A stretch of DNA of 64,000 bases from Pleurocapsa sp. CCALA 161 (GCF_003003995.1 NZ_PVWF01000002.1:62001-126000), one strand, 5' to 3'; shown: positions 18,179-28,035, numbered from the stretch's first letter. Program-made: numbers and translations. The notes: generated by a model from the letters alone, not told the origin.

Positions 18179-19189
18179 ATGACTGACGAACTTCTGGTTA
18201 AAGATTTAGGTGAACATGGTCTGTTAGAGAGATTACAGCGTTTTTGTCCTGTTGATGTGGTGGGGGACGATGGGGCAATTTTGGCGATCGCCGACCAGAA
18301 ATCCTTAGTGGTGACCACAGATGTTCTAGTGGATCGAGTTCACTTTAGCGATCGCACTACCAGCCCTTTTGATGTGGGTTGGCGAGCCGTAGCCGCCAAT
18401 CTTTCTGACCTGGCAGCAATGGGGGCAAAACCCATCGGCATTACCGTTGGTTTGTCACTTCCTGGGAGTAAGCCAGTAAGCTGGGTTGAATCAGTTTATC
18501 AGGGAATGAGCGCCTGTCTTAAAGCTTATCAGACCCCTTTAGTGGGGGGAGATATTTGTCGTTCAACGGTAGTTAGTTTGGCAATTACCGCCTTAGGAGA
18601 AGTATTGCCCCAGCGAGCGATCTGTCGTCATCAGGCGCGACCAGGAGATGCTATTGTAATTACTGGTTTACATGGTTTATCGCGGGGTGGATTGGAGCTA
18701 CTGCTAAACTTTGATCAAGCACATAATTTGACCAGAGCAGAGCAGGAACGCTTAATTAAAGCTCATCAACGACCCCAGCCTAGATTAGATGTCATGCCTT
18801 ATCTAAGAGAGATTCCTGAATCAGTAGCGATCGCAGGAATGGATAGCAGCGATGGTTTGGCAGATGCGATTCAGCAAATTTGTCAGCGGAGTGGGGTTGG
18901 GGCAATCATTGAACGTTCAGGAATCCAAGTTTTTTCAGGGTTGACGAAATTGGCAGGAAAAGAGACAGCCTGGTCATGGGTGCTGAATGGTGGCGAAGAT
19001 TTTGAGTTGGTTTTGTGTCTTCCCCAGTTTTATGCCATCAAACTGGTGGAGATGTTAGGCAATTACGCAGCAATAATTGGCACAATTACGGCAAATACCG
19101 CCATCCAGATGGCAGACTCCCCTAATTTAGCCTCTCCTAAATTGCTAACAGAATTTTTAAATCAAGATCGGGGATTTCAACATTTCTAG
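18179..19189 (+). CDS. thiL: Thiamine-monophosphate kinase
   Basis: 336 aa; phosphorylates thiamine monophosphate to the pyrophosphate cofactor. The AIRS/PurM-like fold motifs are present: GDDGAIL near residue 28, TTDVLVDRVHFSDRTTSPFDVGWRA, NLSDLAAMGAKPIG, VGGDICRS, GMDSSDGLADAI and LNGGEDFELVL. ATG start. Downstream lies a 226-base spacer with a strong inverted repeat before the histidine kinase gene. Confidence 0.96.
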   Translation: MTDELLVKDLGEHGLLERLQRFCPVDVVGDDGAILAIADQKSLVVTTDVLVDRVHFSDRTTSPFDVGWRAVAANLSDLAAMGAKPIGITVGLSLPGSKPVSWVESVYQGMSACLKAYQTPLVGGDICRSTVVSLAITALGEVLPQRAICRHQARPGDAIVITGLHGLSRGGLELLLNFDQAHNLTRAEQERLIKAHQRPQPRLDVMPYLREIPESVAIAGMDSSDGLADAIQQICQRSGVGAIIERSGIQVFSGLTKLAGKETAWSWVLNGGEDFELVLCLPQFYAIKLVEMLGNYAAIIGTITANTAIQMADSPNLASPKLLTEFLNQDRGFQHF

Positions 19190-19198
19190 GCAATAAAC

Positions 19199-19217
19199 GT
19201 GCGTAACATCAGTTATT
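19199..19217 (+). repeat. Dispersed 19-bp motif, copy 1
   Basis: GTGCGTAACATCAGTTATT occurs just after the thiL stop. A one-mismatch copy is at 49113-49131 and a 16-base complementary copy at 62243-62258. All three are intergenic. It may be the edge of a degraded mobile repeat. Confidence 0.5.
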
Positions 19218-19331
19218 CATCCATACCACAGGGAAAATGGTTATCCTGTTATAGATTTGTTAGTTAATAATGGGAATCATAATGCTGTAAGAGAAGATTG
19301 TGAGCTATTTAGCCTAATAATTTTTTTTCTC

Positions 19332-19387
19332 TGACCGCGGAAGGCGGTCAACGTTACACCGTCGTTTTACGACGGTGTAACGTTGAC
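19332..19387 (+). promoter_or_regulatory. Perfect 19-bp inverted repeat with a competing 7-bp hairpin
   Basis: GTCAACGTTACACCGTCGT (19347-19365) is followed by the loop TTT and its exact reverse complement (19369-19387). An upstream hairpin, TGACCGC (19332-19338) with GCGGTCA (19344-19350), shares four bases (19347-19350) with the long stem, so the two cannot form fully together. There is no T-run on either side, so this is not a plain terminator. It ends 28 bases before the histidine kinase start and would lie in its 5' leader or operator. Confidence 0.7.
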
Positions 19388-19415
19388 TCATCGGGAATAG
19401 CTCATTGAAACTGCC

Positions 19416-21419
19416 ATGAATCAACTCGATCACGGTTCATTAAAACTAATGCCCCTTTCAATTTCTCACCCAAATATAGAGCAGCGATTGCCTAAGATGA
19501 TGCAACAAGCCCGAGGTAGCGAACAGTTGGCAACCGCTATTTTGCAGATTGCCTTAAATAACTCAGATAGCTCAACAATTTTGTCAGATTTGGCAACAAC
19601 GATCTGCCAATCATTTACTGCAAATGGATGTGTTGTCATTTCCCAGGGGACTAATTCTCTGGAGACCAATCAAATTGGCTATTGGCAAGAAACAGGCTTA
19701 TTTACAGAGTCAGCAATTGAGCAGCTATCCCGCTTATCAATCCATCAGGATTCAACCCCATCTTCTTTAGTCGAAACTACATCTCCTTTATACAAGACGA
19801 TTGATTGTTTAATCGAAAATATTTTACCGACTCGAACTTGGCTGGGAATCACAACCCAGTTTCAAGGTCGAACTAATGGTTTAGTTTTGTTGTTCAAATC
19901 TGGTTCAGCTTGGAGTCATGATGAACACCAGTTGCTTACCCAAAGCTTGAATCCGCTGGCGATCGCTATTGCTCAAGCACAACTTCAGCAGCAATCCTGC
20001 ACTAAATCTCGCTATCAAACTTTACTCAACAATTTGAGTCAACAAATTAGCCAGGGGTATCGACTAGAATCATTCTTGCAGAATTGTCTGAGTGAGATTG
20101 GTCATGCTCTTAAGCTAGATCGTAGCCTGATTTTGATGTTTAAATATCGCAATCCTTTAAGAGCTAAAGATCGCGATTACCCTTCGGGTACGCTTCGCGA
20201 TCGCGATTTAGTTAAGGGTACTGCTAACATTAATTATCAATGGAGTTCTGAACAAGCTTCATTACCAGCAGAATCCTCATTTAACCTCAATCACTCAAAT
20301 CTGTGTCAGCAAGCCTGGCGTAATGCCCCAAACTGTCTTTACCTCAATCATGCCTCTTTTCCTGATGTGACGGTAGACTCAGTTCCCACCATAGGTAGCG
20401 CGCTGCTGATGATGCCCCTGATGGGTAAAAAAACCAGTGAAACCGATTCGGCAATGGTGCTGGGTTTTCTCGTCTTACAAAGTAATACTATGCGTAATTG
20501 GTCACAAGATGAACTGGAGTTAATCAGTTGGGTTGGAGTACAGATGAGTACGGCAATTATTCATGAGCAAACCCTCAATCGAGTTCAGCTAGTTGTTGAT
20601 GAGAGAACAGCACAACTCAAGTCTAGTATGGATATGCAGGGCAAACTTTCTACTAAAATGCGTCAACACATTAAACAACTGCAAAAGCTCAATCAGCTTA
20701 AAGATGACTTTATGAATAGCATGAGTCATGAACTCAAGACTCCTTTGACCAGCATGAAAATCGCTATTAAGATGCTTCGTCAGACAGAAATATCCCCCCA
20801 AATGCGAGAGAAGTATCTCGATATTCTGGAGGAAGAATGGAATCGTGAATATAATCTGATTAAAGATTTGCTAACCCTGCAACAGGTGGAATCGGGAGAA
20901 TTAAGTTATAAACCTCAAGAACTACATTTGGGTAAAACTATTGAGGATTTGAGGCAATCTTTTGTAGCCAAATGGCAGACAGATCGCAATCTTAATTTAG
21001 TTTGTGCTGTCGAGCCACCAAAGTTAAAAATTCATACTGATGCGGAAAGTTTAGAATATATTTTACATGAACTACTTTTGAATGCTGGTAAATATTGCGA
21101 TGCTCAGACGACAATTGAACTATCTGCATCTCATCAGCTAACTGCCACACAATCAGAAATTGTCATTGCGGTGACTAATGTTGGCGCAGGAATTACTCCA
21201 GAAGAACTGCCGTATATTTTTGACAAGTTTCGACGAGGTAAGGGCGTAACGGATCGTGCTGTGCCAGGAACGGGTCTGGGACTAACATTAGTTCAGTATC
21301 TAGTAGAACATTTAAACGGTAAGATTGAAGTTACCAGTAATCCTGTGGATGATGAGAAGACAATATTCGTGACTACTTTTGTGTTGAAATTACCACAAAT
21401 TCAACCATCTATTGGCTAG
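19416..21419 (+). CDS. GAF-domain sensor histidine kinase
   Basis: 667 aa, no membrane segments, so a cytoplasmic sensor kinase. Two GAF-like regions (about residues 45-190 and 205-385) precede a coiled region and the HisKA box KDDFMNSMSHELKTPLTSMK (phospho-His near 437). The ATPase domain has HELLLNAGKYC (N box), TNVGAGITPEELPYIFDKFRRG (G1/F) and GTGLGLTLVQYLVEHLNG (G2). No receiver domain and no adjacent regulator. Residues about 252-263 (RDYPSGTLRDRD) are encoded by a palindromic repeat that looks inserted in the second GAF domain. Confidence 0.92.
   Translation: MNQLDHGSLKLMPLSISHPNIEQRLPKMMQQARGSEQLATAILQIALNNSDSSTILSDLATTICQSFTANGCVVISQGTNSLETNQIGYWQETGLFTESAIEQLSRLSIHQDSTPSSLVETTSPLYKTIDCLIENILPTRTWLGITTQFQGRTNGLVLLFKSGSAWSHDEHQLLTQSLNPLAIAIAQAQLQQQSCTKSRYQTLLNNLSQQISQGYRLESFLQNCLSEIGHALKLDRSLILMFKYRNPLRAKDRDYPSGTLRDRDLVKGTANINYQWSSEQASLPAESSFNLNHSNLCQQAWRNAPNCLYLNHASFPDVTVDSVPTIGSALLMMPLMGKKTSETDSAMVLGFLVLQSNTMRNWSQDELELISWVGVQMSTAIIHEQTLNRVQLVVDERTAQLKSSMDMQGKLSTKMRQHIKQLQKLNQLKDDFMNSMSHELKTPLTSMKIAIKMLRQTEISPQMREKYLDILEEEWNREYNLIKDLLTLQQVESGELSYKPQELHLGKTIEDLRQSFVAKWQTDRNLNLVCAVEPPKLKIHTDAESLEYILHELLLNAGKYCDAQTTIELSASHQLTATQSEIVIAVTNVGAGITPEELPYIFDKFRRGKGVTDRAVPGTGLGLTLVQYLVEHLNGKIEVTSNPVDDEKTIFVTTFVLKLPQIQPSIG
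20172..20207 (+). repeat. In-frame palindromic insertion within the kinase gene
   Basis: TACCC-TTC-GGGTA (20178-20190) followed by CGCTTCGCGATCGCGAT (20191-20207) forms adjacent palindromes of the kind scattered between cyanobacterial genes. Here it lies inside a coding frame and adds about 12 charged or Gly/Pro residues without a frameshift. Confidence 0.55.
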
Positions 21420-21500
21420 GCTGATGATCGGCTATTTAATATTAGTTGATCGCTTGAAAATTAATTTTATTTCTAACTTGGTCGGCTCTTTGATATCTCT

Positions 21501-23201
21501 ATGAAATGGCACAAAAGTAAACAGCCTGTTTCTCAAAAAAGATTGTTATCTCCTCCTGATAGCTATCATTATTCGCCATTTTTGCGCCGATTTAAAATTT
21601 TTGGTATCTCGATTAAATTACTTTTTTCTCTCTGGTGGGATAAAGTTACGGGTAATAATTCTGCTCAACGCAGACATCGAATTGCCAAATGGTTAGTAAA
21701 AAATATTTTAGCATTAGGTCCGACTTTTATTAAAATTGGGCAGTCTTTATCCACCCGCGCCGATTTAATTCCTATTGAGTATATTGAAGAATTTAGTCAG
21801 TTACAGGATCGAGTTCCGCCTTTTTCTTCCGAGTTGGCGATCGCTGTCATTGAACAAGAATTAGGTAAACCCATCTCAGTACTATTTGCCGAATTTAATC
21901 CCACACCCCTGGCGGCGGCTAGTTTGGGGCAGGTACACAAAGCCAGATTGCATACGGGAGAAGATGTAGTAGTCAAAGTACAGCGCCCAGGTTTGGCTCG
22001 TTTGTTTAACCTAGATTTTGAGATTCTACATCATTTGGTACGCTGGCTCAATCGACTGCTCAAAGGCATCCGTAAGTTTAATTTAGAAGCAATTTATCGC
22101 GAATTTTTTGAGCTTTTATATCAAGAAATTGACTATATTCACGAAGGCAAAAATGCCGATCGCTTTCGCCAAAATTTTCAGGACTATCAGCGAGTTGCGG
22201 TGCCTCAAGTATATTGGCAATACACCACCTCAAAAATTCTCACTCTAGAGTACTTACCAGGTATCAAAATTGATAATCGACCAGCATTAGAAGCCAGTCA
22301 AATTGATACCCAAGCAGTGATTCAGTTGGGCATTACCTGTTATTTAAAACAGCTTTTAGAAGACGGCTTTTTTCAATCTGACCCCCATCCAGGCAATATG
22401 GCGGTAAGTCCGCGAGGGGATATTATCTTTTATGACTTTGGCACGATGGCGGAAGTTAAAACTATTGCCAAAGATCAGATGATCAAGACGTTTTTTGCCG
22501 TGTTGAAAAACGACACTGATGAAGTAGTGGAAACTTTGATCTATATGGGTTTGATTGAACCTGTGGCAGATATGACCCCTGTTAAGCGGATGATTGCCTT
22601 TATGCTCAAGGAGTTTCGTGATAAGCCCGTGGATGTTAGAGCTTTTGAGCAGATCACTGAAGAAGTCTACGCCATTTTTGAGCAGCAGCCCTTTCGCTTG
22701 CCACCCCAGATGACTTTTGTGGTCAAATCCTTAACTACTCTAGATGGCATCGCTCGCGCTCTAGATCCCCAGTATAATCTCTTGGCAGCAGCCCAACCCT
22801 TCCTGAAGCAAATTGCCTTTCAGCAGCAGCAGGGGAGTATGTTAGGTATCTTGGCTCGACAAACTAAAGACTTTATTCAGTACAAACTTAGACAGCCTAA
22901 CCGTACTCAAACCTCGATCATGCGTCTAGAATCTCGTTTAGATCTAGGTGAGTTACAGGTTAAGGTTAAATCCATCGAAAGCGAGCGATCGCTTAAACAA
23001 ATCCAATTGGGCATCAAAAGCCTTATCTATACTTGTTTATCGGGGTTTTGCCTTTTGTCAGGCTCAGTATTGCTAGTTGGTCAAATCAAAGGGGTGGCGA
23101 TCGCTCTTTTTTGTTTTGCTACCTTTTGGTTTATTCTGCTGCTGCGCTCTTTAACCAGTATGGCAGCTAGAGAAAAGATGTATAAGATGGCGCAAAAGTA
23201 G
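21501..23201 (+). CDS. ABC1/UbiB-family atypical kinase (AarF)
   Basis: 566 aa. The UbiB/ADCK hallmark KxGQ motif is in FIKIGQSLSTRADLIP (about residues 74-90), followed by the alanine-rich loop PLAAASLGQVHKA in place of the usual P-loop, VVKVQRP, the EIDYIHEGKNADRF element, the catalytic DPHPGNMAV and the metal-binding FYDFGTMAE. Two hydrophobic segments close the protein (about 510-555). Members support quinone and tocopherol biosynthesis or lipid homeostasis; which one applies here is unknown. Its TAG stop is the first element of a GTAGTGG heptamer array. Confidence 0.93.
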   Translation: MKWHKSKQPVSQKRLLSPPDSYHYSPFLRRFKIFGISIKLLFSLWWDKVTGNNSAQRRHRIAKWLVKNILALGPTFIKIGQSLSTRADLIPIEYIEEFSQLQDRVPPFSSELAIAVIEQELGKPISVLFAEFNPTPLAAASLGQVHKARLHTGEDVVVKVQRPGLARLFNLDFEILHHLVRWLNRLLKGIRKFNLEAIYREFFELLYQEIDYIHEGKNADRFRQNFQDYQRVAVPQVYWQYTTSKILTLEYLPGIKIDNRPALEASQIDTQAVIQLGITCYLKQLLEDGFFQSDPHPGNMAVSPRGDIIFYDFGTMAEVKTIAKDQMIKTFFAVLKNDTDEVVETLIYMGLIEPVADMTPVKRMIAFMLKEFRDKPVDVRAFEQITEEVYAIFEQQPFRLPPQMTFVVKSLTTLDGIARALDPQYNLLAAAQPFLKQIAFQQQQGSMLGILARQTKDFIQYKLRQPNRTQTSIMRLESRLDLGELQVKVKSIESERSLKQIQLGIKSLIYTCLSGFCLLSGSVLLVGQIKGVAIALFCFATFWFILLLRSLTSMAAREKMYKMAQK

Positions 23202-23264
23202 GTAGTGGGTAGTGGGTAGTGGGTAGTGGGTAGTGGGTAGTGGGTAGTGGGTAGTGGGTAGTAG
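23202..23264. repeat. GTAGTGG heptamer tandem array (8 perfect units plus 1 variant)
   Basis: Eight exact copies of GTAGTGG followed by GTAGTAG begin on the base after the TAG stop of the ABC1 kinase gene. This is a short tandem repeated repeat of the type found in many cyanobacteria. It is non-coding. Confidence 0.9.
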
Positions 23265-23305
23265 TTACTCTCTCAGGCTGCGATCTGCACCATTATTAAG
23301 AGCGA

Positions 23306-26300
23306 TTACGTTCCGCGTACCTTACGGATCGCTTGTTTTTCGAGAGGATTGGTTGGTGGGAAATGATTGAGTTTGCTACCAGAGAAATCTCTCAGTAAGC
23401 CCATAATGGCTGGAACAACTGTAGGAGTAAGAATAGTTGAGAATGCCAAGCCTCCTGTTAAAACGATTCCCAATCCTTGATAGAGTTCTGCACCTTGTCC
23501 TGGAATGATTGCTAGGGGTAACATACCTAAAACGCTAGTTCCCGCCGACATAAAGATTGCCCGTAAGCGATCGCGAGTTGCTTCATAAAGAGATTTGTCG
23601 TAATTCATCCCTTCTGCTTGTAGTTGTAGGGCGCGATCGACTAACAGGATCGCATTATTGACGACAATTCCTGTCAAAATAATAAATCCCAGGGCGGTAA
23701 TCATATCTAAAGGGACGATTAAACCAGGGATGCGGTTGGCAATTACCAAACATAATAAAGCACCACTCAATCCCATCGGTACAGTCATCATAATCACCAA
23801 AGGATAGAGAAAAGAACGATAAAGGGCAACTAATAGTAAGTAAGTGATTAAAATGGATAGAGAAAAAGCTCTTATTAATTGAGCGATAGTTTCTGCCAAG
23901 CGATCGGCCGAACCAGCTAATTCTAGACGATAGCCAGCAGGTAAACTATTACGCAAAGGTGCGAGAACTTCATTTTCTGCTTGCTCGACTAAAGAACTCA
24001 AAGGTGCATCGGGTGCTAAAGAAGTAGTTAAAGTAACAGATCGCTCTAAATCAACGTGATTAATGACATCTGCACCAGTTGTTTCTCTAATTTCGGCTAC
24101 GTCACTTAATTGGATTAGTCCTTGACTTGTATATAAAGGTAATTGACGCAATTGTTCTGGGGTTTCAACGAAAGTATCTTGCAGTTCCACAGACACATCT
24201 AATTCTTCTTTCCCATCGATATAATCAGAAGCAAAACGCCCACCTAAAGCAGCTTCTACCATCGAGCCGATTTCTGCTTCGTCGATACCGACTTCTGCTA
24301 AACGTTCGCGGTTGGGAATAACTTGTAATTCTCCTGCACCAAAAACGAAGTTAGAACGGACATTTTCTACTCCTGTAAAAGAACGCAATTTTTCCGTAAT
24401 TTCTCGGTCTAACTGACTTAATTCTGCCAAATCCGTACCAATAATATCAATTTCAAATTCTTTACCTGGATCTTGAAAAATAGAGAGACGAGTTGGCACT
24501 AAAAAGCGATAACCAGGAAAATTATTACTGGCAGCGCGCATCCGATCAACCATATCTGCAAGTCCTTGAGTAGTCGCAAATTCAGGCTTTAAAATTGTCG
24601 CAATACCCCTTCTCCCAGGTCGTTCGATCAACATAACCCGATCTACTTCTGGTTGTTGACGTAAAAATTCTCTTGGTGCTGCTGAAAGCTCAATGGCTTC
24701 GGGAATACTCGTTCCTGGTAAGGGTTCTGCTGCCCACAAGAGTAAATTGCGATTTCCTTCAGGTAAATAATCAGCAGGAGGTAAAAGAAACAAACAAGAA
24801 ACTAAAAGAGTTAAAGGAATAGCTAGTAAAAATAATCTGCGTCCGATTTTACCCCTTCCTAAAGACCATCTGACCGTATTAGCTAGAAAATTCTCTAATT
24901 TGCCTTGAAATAACTGAAAAATAGCGGATGTTTTCGCCACAGATCGCTCTAACCAATTACCACCGATATATTCCCCTCCCTCCATCATTTGCATTGCTTC
25001 GGATTGTTTGAGAAATAAACCAGATAACATGGGGACTAAAGTTATCGCAGCAAGCAGAGAAAATAAAGAAGAAGCCGATAAAGCGATCGCCATATCGTAA
25101 AATAATTGTCCTGCTTCCCCTGTCACGATTATTAGAGGCAAAAATACCACCACATTAGTCAGAGTAGAACCTAACATTGCCCCCCAAACTTCCTGCGTGC
25201 CATCGATCGCTGCGGAGACTGGTCTTTTGCCTTGTTGTAGATGCGTAAAAACATTCTCAATCACCACGATCGCATTATCGACTACCATCCCCACAGCAAA
25301 GGCTAAACCTGCCAAACTGATAATATTCAGCGTTCGTCCTAAGAAAGACATGACGATAAATACAGCAATTAAAGTAGTTGGAATAGTCAAAGCAATCACA
25401 GCTACTGTTCGCATCGAACCGAGGAAAAGAATCAACACCGCCGTAGCTAGCAGCGCACCAGTCAGTAAATTTCCTTCGACTAAAGCGATGGATTGATTGA
25501 TATATTCACTTTCGTCATAGTTATAAACAAAGCGAATTCCTTCTCCATCTCGATCAAACTGGGTTTGAAATTCCGAGATAATTTCTCTAACGCCTCTAGC
25601 TACATCTGGTACATTAGCCCCAACTCGACGGATAATCCCAATCGCCACGGCGGGTTCGCCATTAAAAATCAAAGCACTCTCTTGAACTCTTCGTCCCATC
25701 TGTACTTGGGCGACATCTCTTAAATAAACCGTTCCCGAAGCATCCCGTCGCAGGACAAACCCTTCCATTTCGGCTAACTGTTGCGATCTACTGACAGTCC
25801 GCACTCGATATTCTCTTCTACCCACTACCAAAGGGCCACCCCGAATATCGCGGTTATTATCTTGTAAGACCCGAACCACATCACTAATAGTCAAGTTGCG
25901 ATCGGCAAGTGCTTGGGGATCGACTCTTACCTCCACTTCTCTTTCCCTACCCCCAGGGATAATAAACTGTCCCACACCTTCAACTCGACGCAATCTAGGC
26001 ACGATCGTATCTTCAGCTAAATCTCGATAGCGATCGGGATTGCTTTGCTCCCCTTCCTTGGGGGCGATCACAATCCACATCATCGGCGAACTATTCCCGC
26101 CAACCAATTCCACATTAGACTCGCTGGTTTCTTCTGGTAATTCTTCTACCTGTTGCAATTTATTTAAAACATCTACCAGACGTTCGTTGAGATCGCTACT
26201 CCAATCAAACTCCAGAGTGATACTACTAATACCAGGACGAGAATTACTATCAATTTTTTGTACGCCTAAAACCTCCTCCATCCTTTCTTCGATAGGACGA

Positions 26301-26491
26301 GTTACTAAATCCTCCACTTCCGTCGGAGAAGCACCAGGATAAGGAGTCGTAATACTAATTTCTGGGCGATCGCCCCCTGGTTGCAATTCTAAGGGCAAAT
26401 TTAAAAGTGAAAATATTCCTAATACCGCTAGCAAACAAAATAAAACAAAAGTTCCATGTCGCCAGCGCACCGCAGTTTCAATAAAATTCAT
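23306..26491 (-). CDS. RND-family efflux transporter permease
   Basis: 1061 aa inner-membrane proton-driven pump with the classical layout: TM1 at residues 13-33, large periplasmic loop, TM2-7 with the central AFAVGMVVDNAIVVIENV (TM4 region), second periplasmic loop and TM8-12 with GFIILTGIVVNNAILLVDRA. The N-terminal TTPYPGASPTEVEDLVTRPIEE is typical of AcrB/HAE and related efflux pumps. The adaptor gene lies 212 bases upstream across a repeat array; the two form a pump that would need an outer membrane TolC protein. Substrate unknown. Confidence 0.95.
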   Translation of the reverse strand: MNFIETAVRWRHGTFVLFCLLAVLGIFSLLNLPLELQPGGDRPEISITTPYPGASPTEVEDLVTRPIEERMEEVLGVQKIDSNSRPGISSITLEFDWSSDLNERLVDVLNKLQQVEELPEETSESNVELVGGNSSPMMWIVIAPKEGEQSNPDRYRDLAEDTIVPRLRRVEGVGQFIIPGGREREVEVRVDPQALADRNLTISDVVRVLQDNNRDIRGGPLVVGRREYRVRTVSRSQQLAEMEGFVLRRDASGTVYLRDVAQVQMGRRVQESALIFNGEPAVAIGIIRRVGANVPDVARGVREIISEFQTQFDRDGEGIRFVYNYDESEYINQSIALVEGNLLTGALLATAVLILFLGSMRTVAVIALTIPTTLIAVFIVMSFLGRTLNIISLAGLAFAVGMVVDNAIVVIENVFTHLQQGKRPVSAAIDGTQEVWGAMLGSTLTNVVVFLPLIIVTGEAGQLFYDMAIALSASSLFSLLAAITLVPMLSGLFLKQSEAMQMMEGGEYIGGNWLERSVAKTSAIFQLFQGKLENFLANTVRWSLGRGKIGRRLFLLAIPLTLLVSCLFLLPPADYLPEGNRNLLLWAAEPLPGTSIPEAIELSAAPREFLRQQPEVDRVMLIERPGRRGIATILKPEFATTQGLADMVDRMRAASNNFPGYRFLVPTRLSIFQDPGKEFEIDIIGTDLAELSQLDREITEKLRSFTGVENVRSNFVFGAGELQVIPNRERLAEVGIDEAEIGSMVEAALGGRFASDYIDGKEELDVSVELQDTFVETPEQLRQLPLYTSQGLIQLSDVAEIRETTGADVINHVDLERSVTLTTSLAPDAPLSSLVEQAENEVLAPLRNSLPAGYRLELAGSADRLAETIAQLIRAFSLSILITYLLLVALYRSFLYPLVIMMTVPMGLSGALLCLVIANRIPGLIVPLDMITALGFIILTGIVVNNAILLVDRALQLQAEGMNYDKSLYEATRDRLRAIFMSAGTSVLGMLPLAIIPGQGAELYQGLGIVLTGGLAFSTILTPTVVPAIMGLLRDFSGSKLNHFPPTNPLEKQAIRKVRGT

Positions 26492-26539
26492 AATAGTTTA
26501 ATTTTTAGTTGTTAAATTTTCCCCTTTCCCTTTCCCCTT

Positions 26540-26704
26540 ACCTACTACCTACTACCTATTTGCGAAGCTTATCCTTTAGGACTACCTACTACCTATTTGC
26601 GAAGCTTATCCTTTAGGACTAACTACTACCTATTTGCGAAGCTTATCCTTTAGGACTACCTACTACCTATTTGCGAAGCTTATCCTTTAGGACTACCTAC
26701 TACC
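26540..26704. repeat. CCTACTA heptamers and four copies of a 37-bp tandem repeat
   Basis: After heptamers CCTACTA (26540-26556) comes a 37-bp unit, TATTTGCGAAGCTTATCCTT followed by TAGGACTACCTACTACC, at 26557-26593, 26594-26630, 26631-26667 and 26668-26704. The copies are nearly identical; the second has one C-to-A change. The unit joins the palindromic TCCTTTAGGA repeat to the heptamer. It fills the gap between the RND gene and the adaptor gene and touches the adaptor's stop codon. Confidence 0.9.
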
Positions 26705-28035
26705 TACCGAACAACCTTAACCATCGCACCATCACTCAACCCATCTCCCCCGCTTAAAACGATCGCTTGTCCCGATCGCAATTGTGGGTTGTAAATAGCA
26801 ACGCGATCGCCCATATCAGCCATCATTTCTACTTCAATTTCTTGAGCTTGGTTATCGGCTAGGGTATAGACTAACCAACGATCTTCTCTCCTGGTAATAG
26901 CATCCCGTGAAATAACAAAACTAGGGCGATCGCTCTGTAATTGCAGATTCCCCATGACAGCCATCCCAGATAATAAACCTGGAGGAGGATTGTCTAAACG
27001 CACTCTAATTCTTTGTCTTCTGGAGGCTGTATCTGTTGTGGGAACTATCCCTGTAATAGTGGCGCGCCCTTGCCATTGAGGTAAAGCACGGGTATTCAAG
27101 GTTACTGGCAATCCTGGTTGAATGCTGCTTGCTAGTTCTTCAGGAACTTCTAAAAAGACATCTAAGCTATCGCTAGCAACTAAAGTCGCGATTTGATCGG
27201 CACTTTCAACATAATCCCCCGCGCTGACGTGCCTTTGCTGTACTACTCCATCAGAGATTGCTTGAATTTGAGTACGTTCTAAATCTATTTCCGCGCGATT
27301 TACAGCTGCTTCGGCTGCTGCGACATTTGCTCGTTGTGCCTCAATCTCCTCACGAATCGGCCCAGCGATCGCTTCTTGCAAGGAGGCTTCTGCTTCTAAA
27401 GTATTTCCTCTAGCATCATCGACAGCCGAACGGGCTTCAATTAAGCTTCTTTGGGATTGCGCCCCTTGTGCGACTAAATCCGAAGTACGTTCGAGATTAT
27501 CTTGTGCCTCTTGTTCTCTAGCTCGTGCAGAACTTAAAACCGCTTGTCTTTGAGCGATAATTTCGGGGCGCGTACCCACTTCTAAACGGGCGAGATTGCT
27601 TTGTGCTTGTGCCAAACGTGCCTTTGCCTGAGCAAGTGCCACTTCTCCGTCAGCATTATCAAGAATAGCGATCGTCGTTCCTCTTTCAACGCGATCGCCT
27701 GGTTCGACGAAAATTTCTTCCACTAAACCATCAATTCGGGAACGAATATTGGCTTGTTGTCTGGATTCTACTTGACCGAGAAGTTCTACTTCTCTAGTAG
27801 CATTACCAGTAGTTAAATTAGTTGTTGAAATTGGGCGAGGCGGAGTTGTCTGTTGCGCTACCGCAGCCTCAGGTGGGCTAGCGTCAGGTTCAAAAATCTG
27901 CCAGATTCCGCCAATCGCAGCGATCGCAATCAAGATAAGAATCCAACGCCAAGAATTTTGATGATGAGGTGGCTGAGATAAGGATGGCTCTGATTCTGAT
28001 GATTCCTTCGTCACTTCAGGCTCAAAATTGTTCAT
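26704..28035 (-). CDS. RND efflux periplasmic adaptor (HlyD/MFP family)
   Basis: 443 aa. A single N-terminal membrane segment (about residues 30-46, WILILIAIAAIGGIWQI) is followed by the lipoyl/barrel-sandwich half EVELLGQVESRQQANIRSRIDGLV, a long alpha-hairpin (about 135-245, rich in Ala/Glu/Arg) and the second lipoyl half with ISDGVVQQRHVSAGDYV. It links the RND pump to an outer membrane channel. The TAG stop directly abuts the repeat array. Two small genes lie upstream on the same strand. Confidence 0.94.
   Translation of the reverse strand: MNNFEPEVTKESSESEPSLSQPPHHQNSWRWILILIAIAAIGGIWQIFEPDASPPEAAVAQQTTPPRPISTTNLTTGNATREVELLGQVESRQQANIRSRIDGLVEEIFVEPGDRVERGTTIAILDNADGEVALAQAKARLAQAQSNLARLEVGTRPEIIAQRQAVLSSARAREQEAQDNLERTSDLVAQGAQSQRSLIEARSAVDDARGNTLEAEASLQEAIAGPIREEIEAQRANVAAAEAAVNRAEIDLERTQIQAISDGVVQQRHVSAGDYVESADQIATLVASDSLDVFLEVPEELASSIQPGLPVTLNTRALPQWQGRATITGIVPTTDTASRRQRIRVRLDNPPPGLLSGMAVMGNLQLQSDRPSFVISRDAITRREDRWLVYTLADNQAQEIEVEMMADMGDRVAIYNPQLRSGQAIVLSGGDGLSDGAMVKVVR

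Noticed and set aside
23306-26491. Long plus-strand frames inside the RND gene (25197-25723, 26040-26342)
   Set aside because: They are antisense to strongly conserved RND coding sequence, with composition typical of shadow frames.
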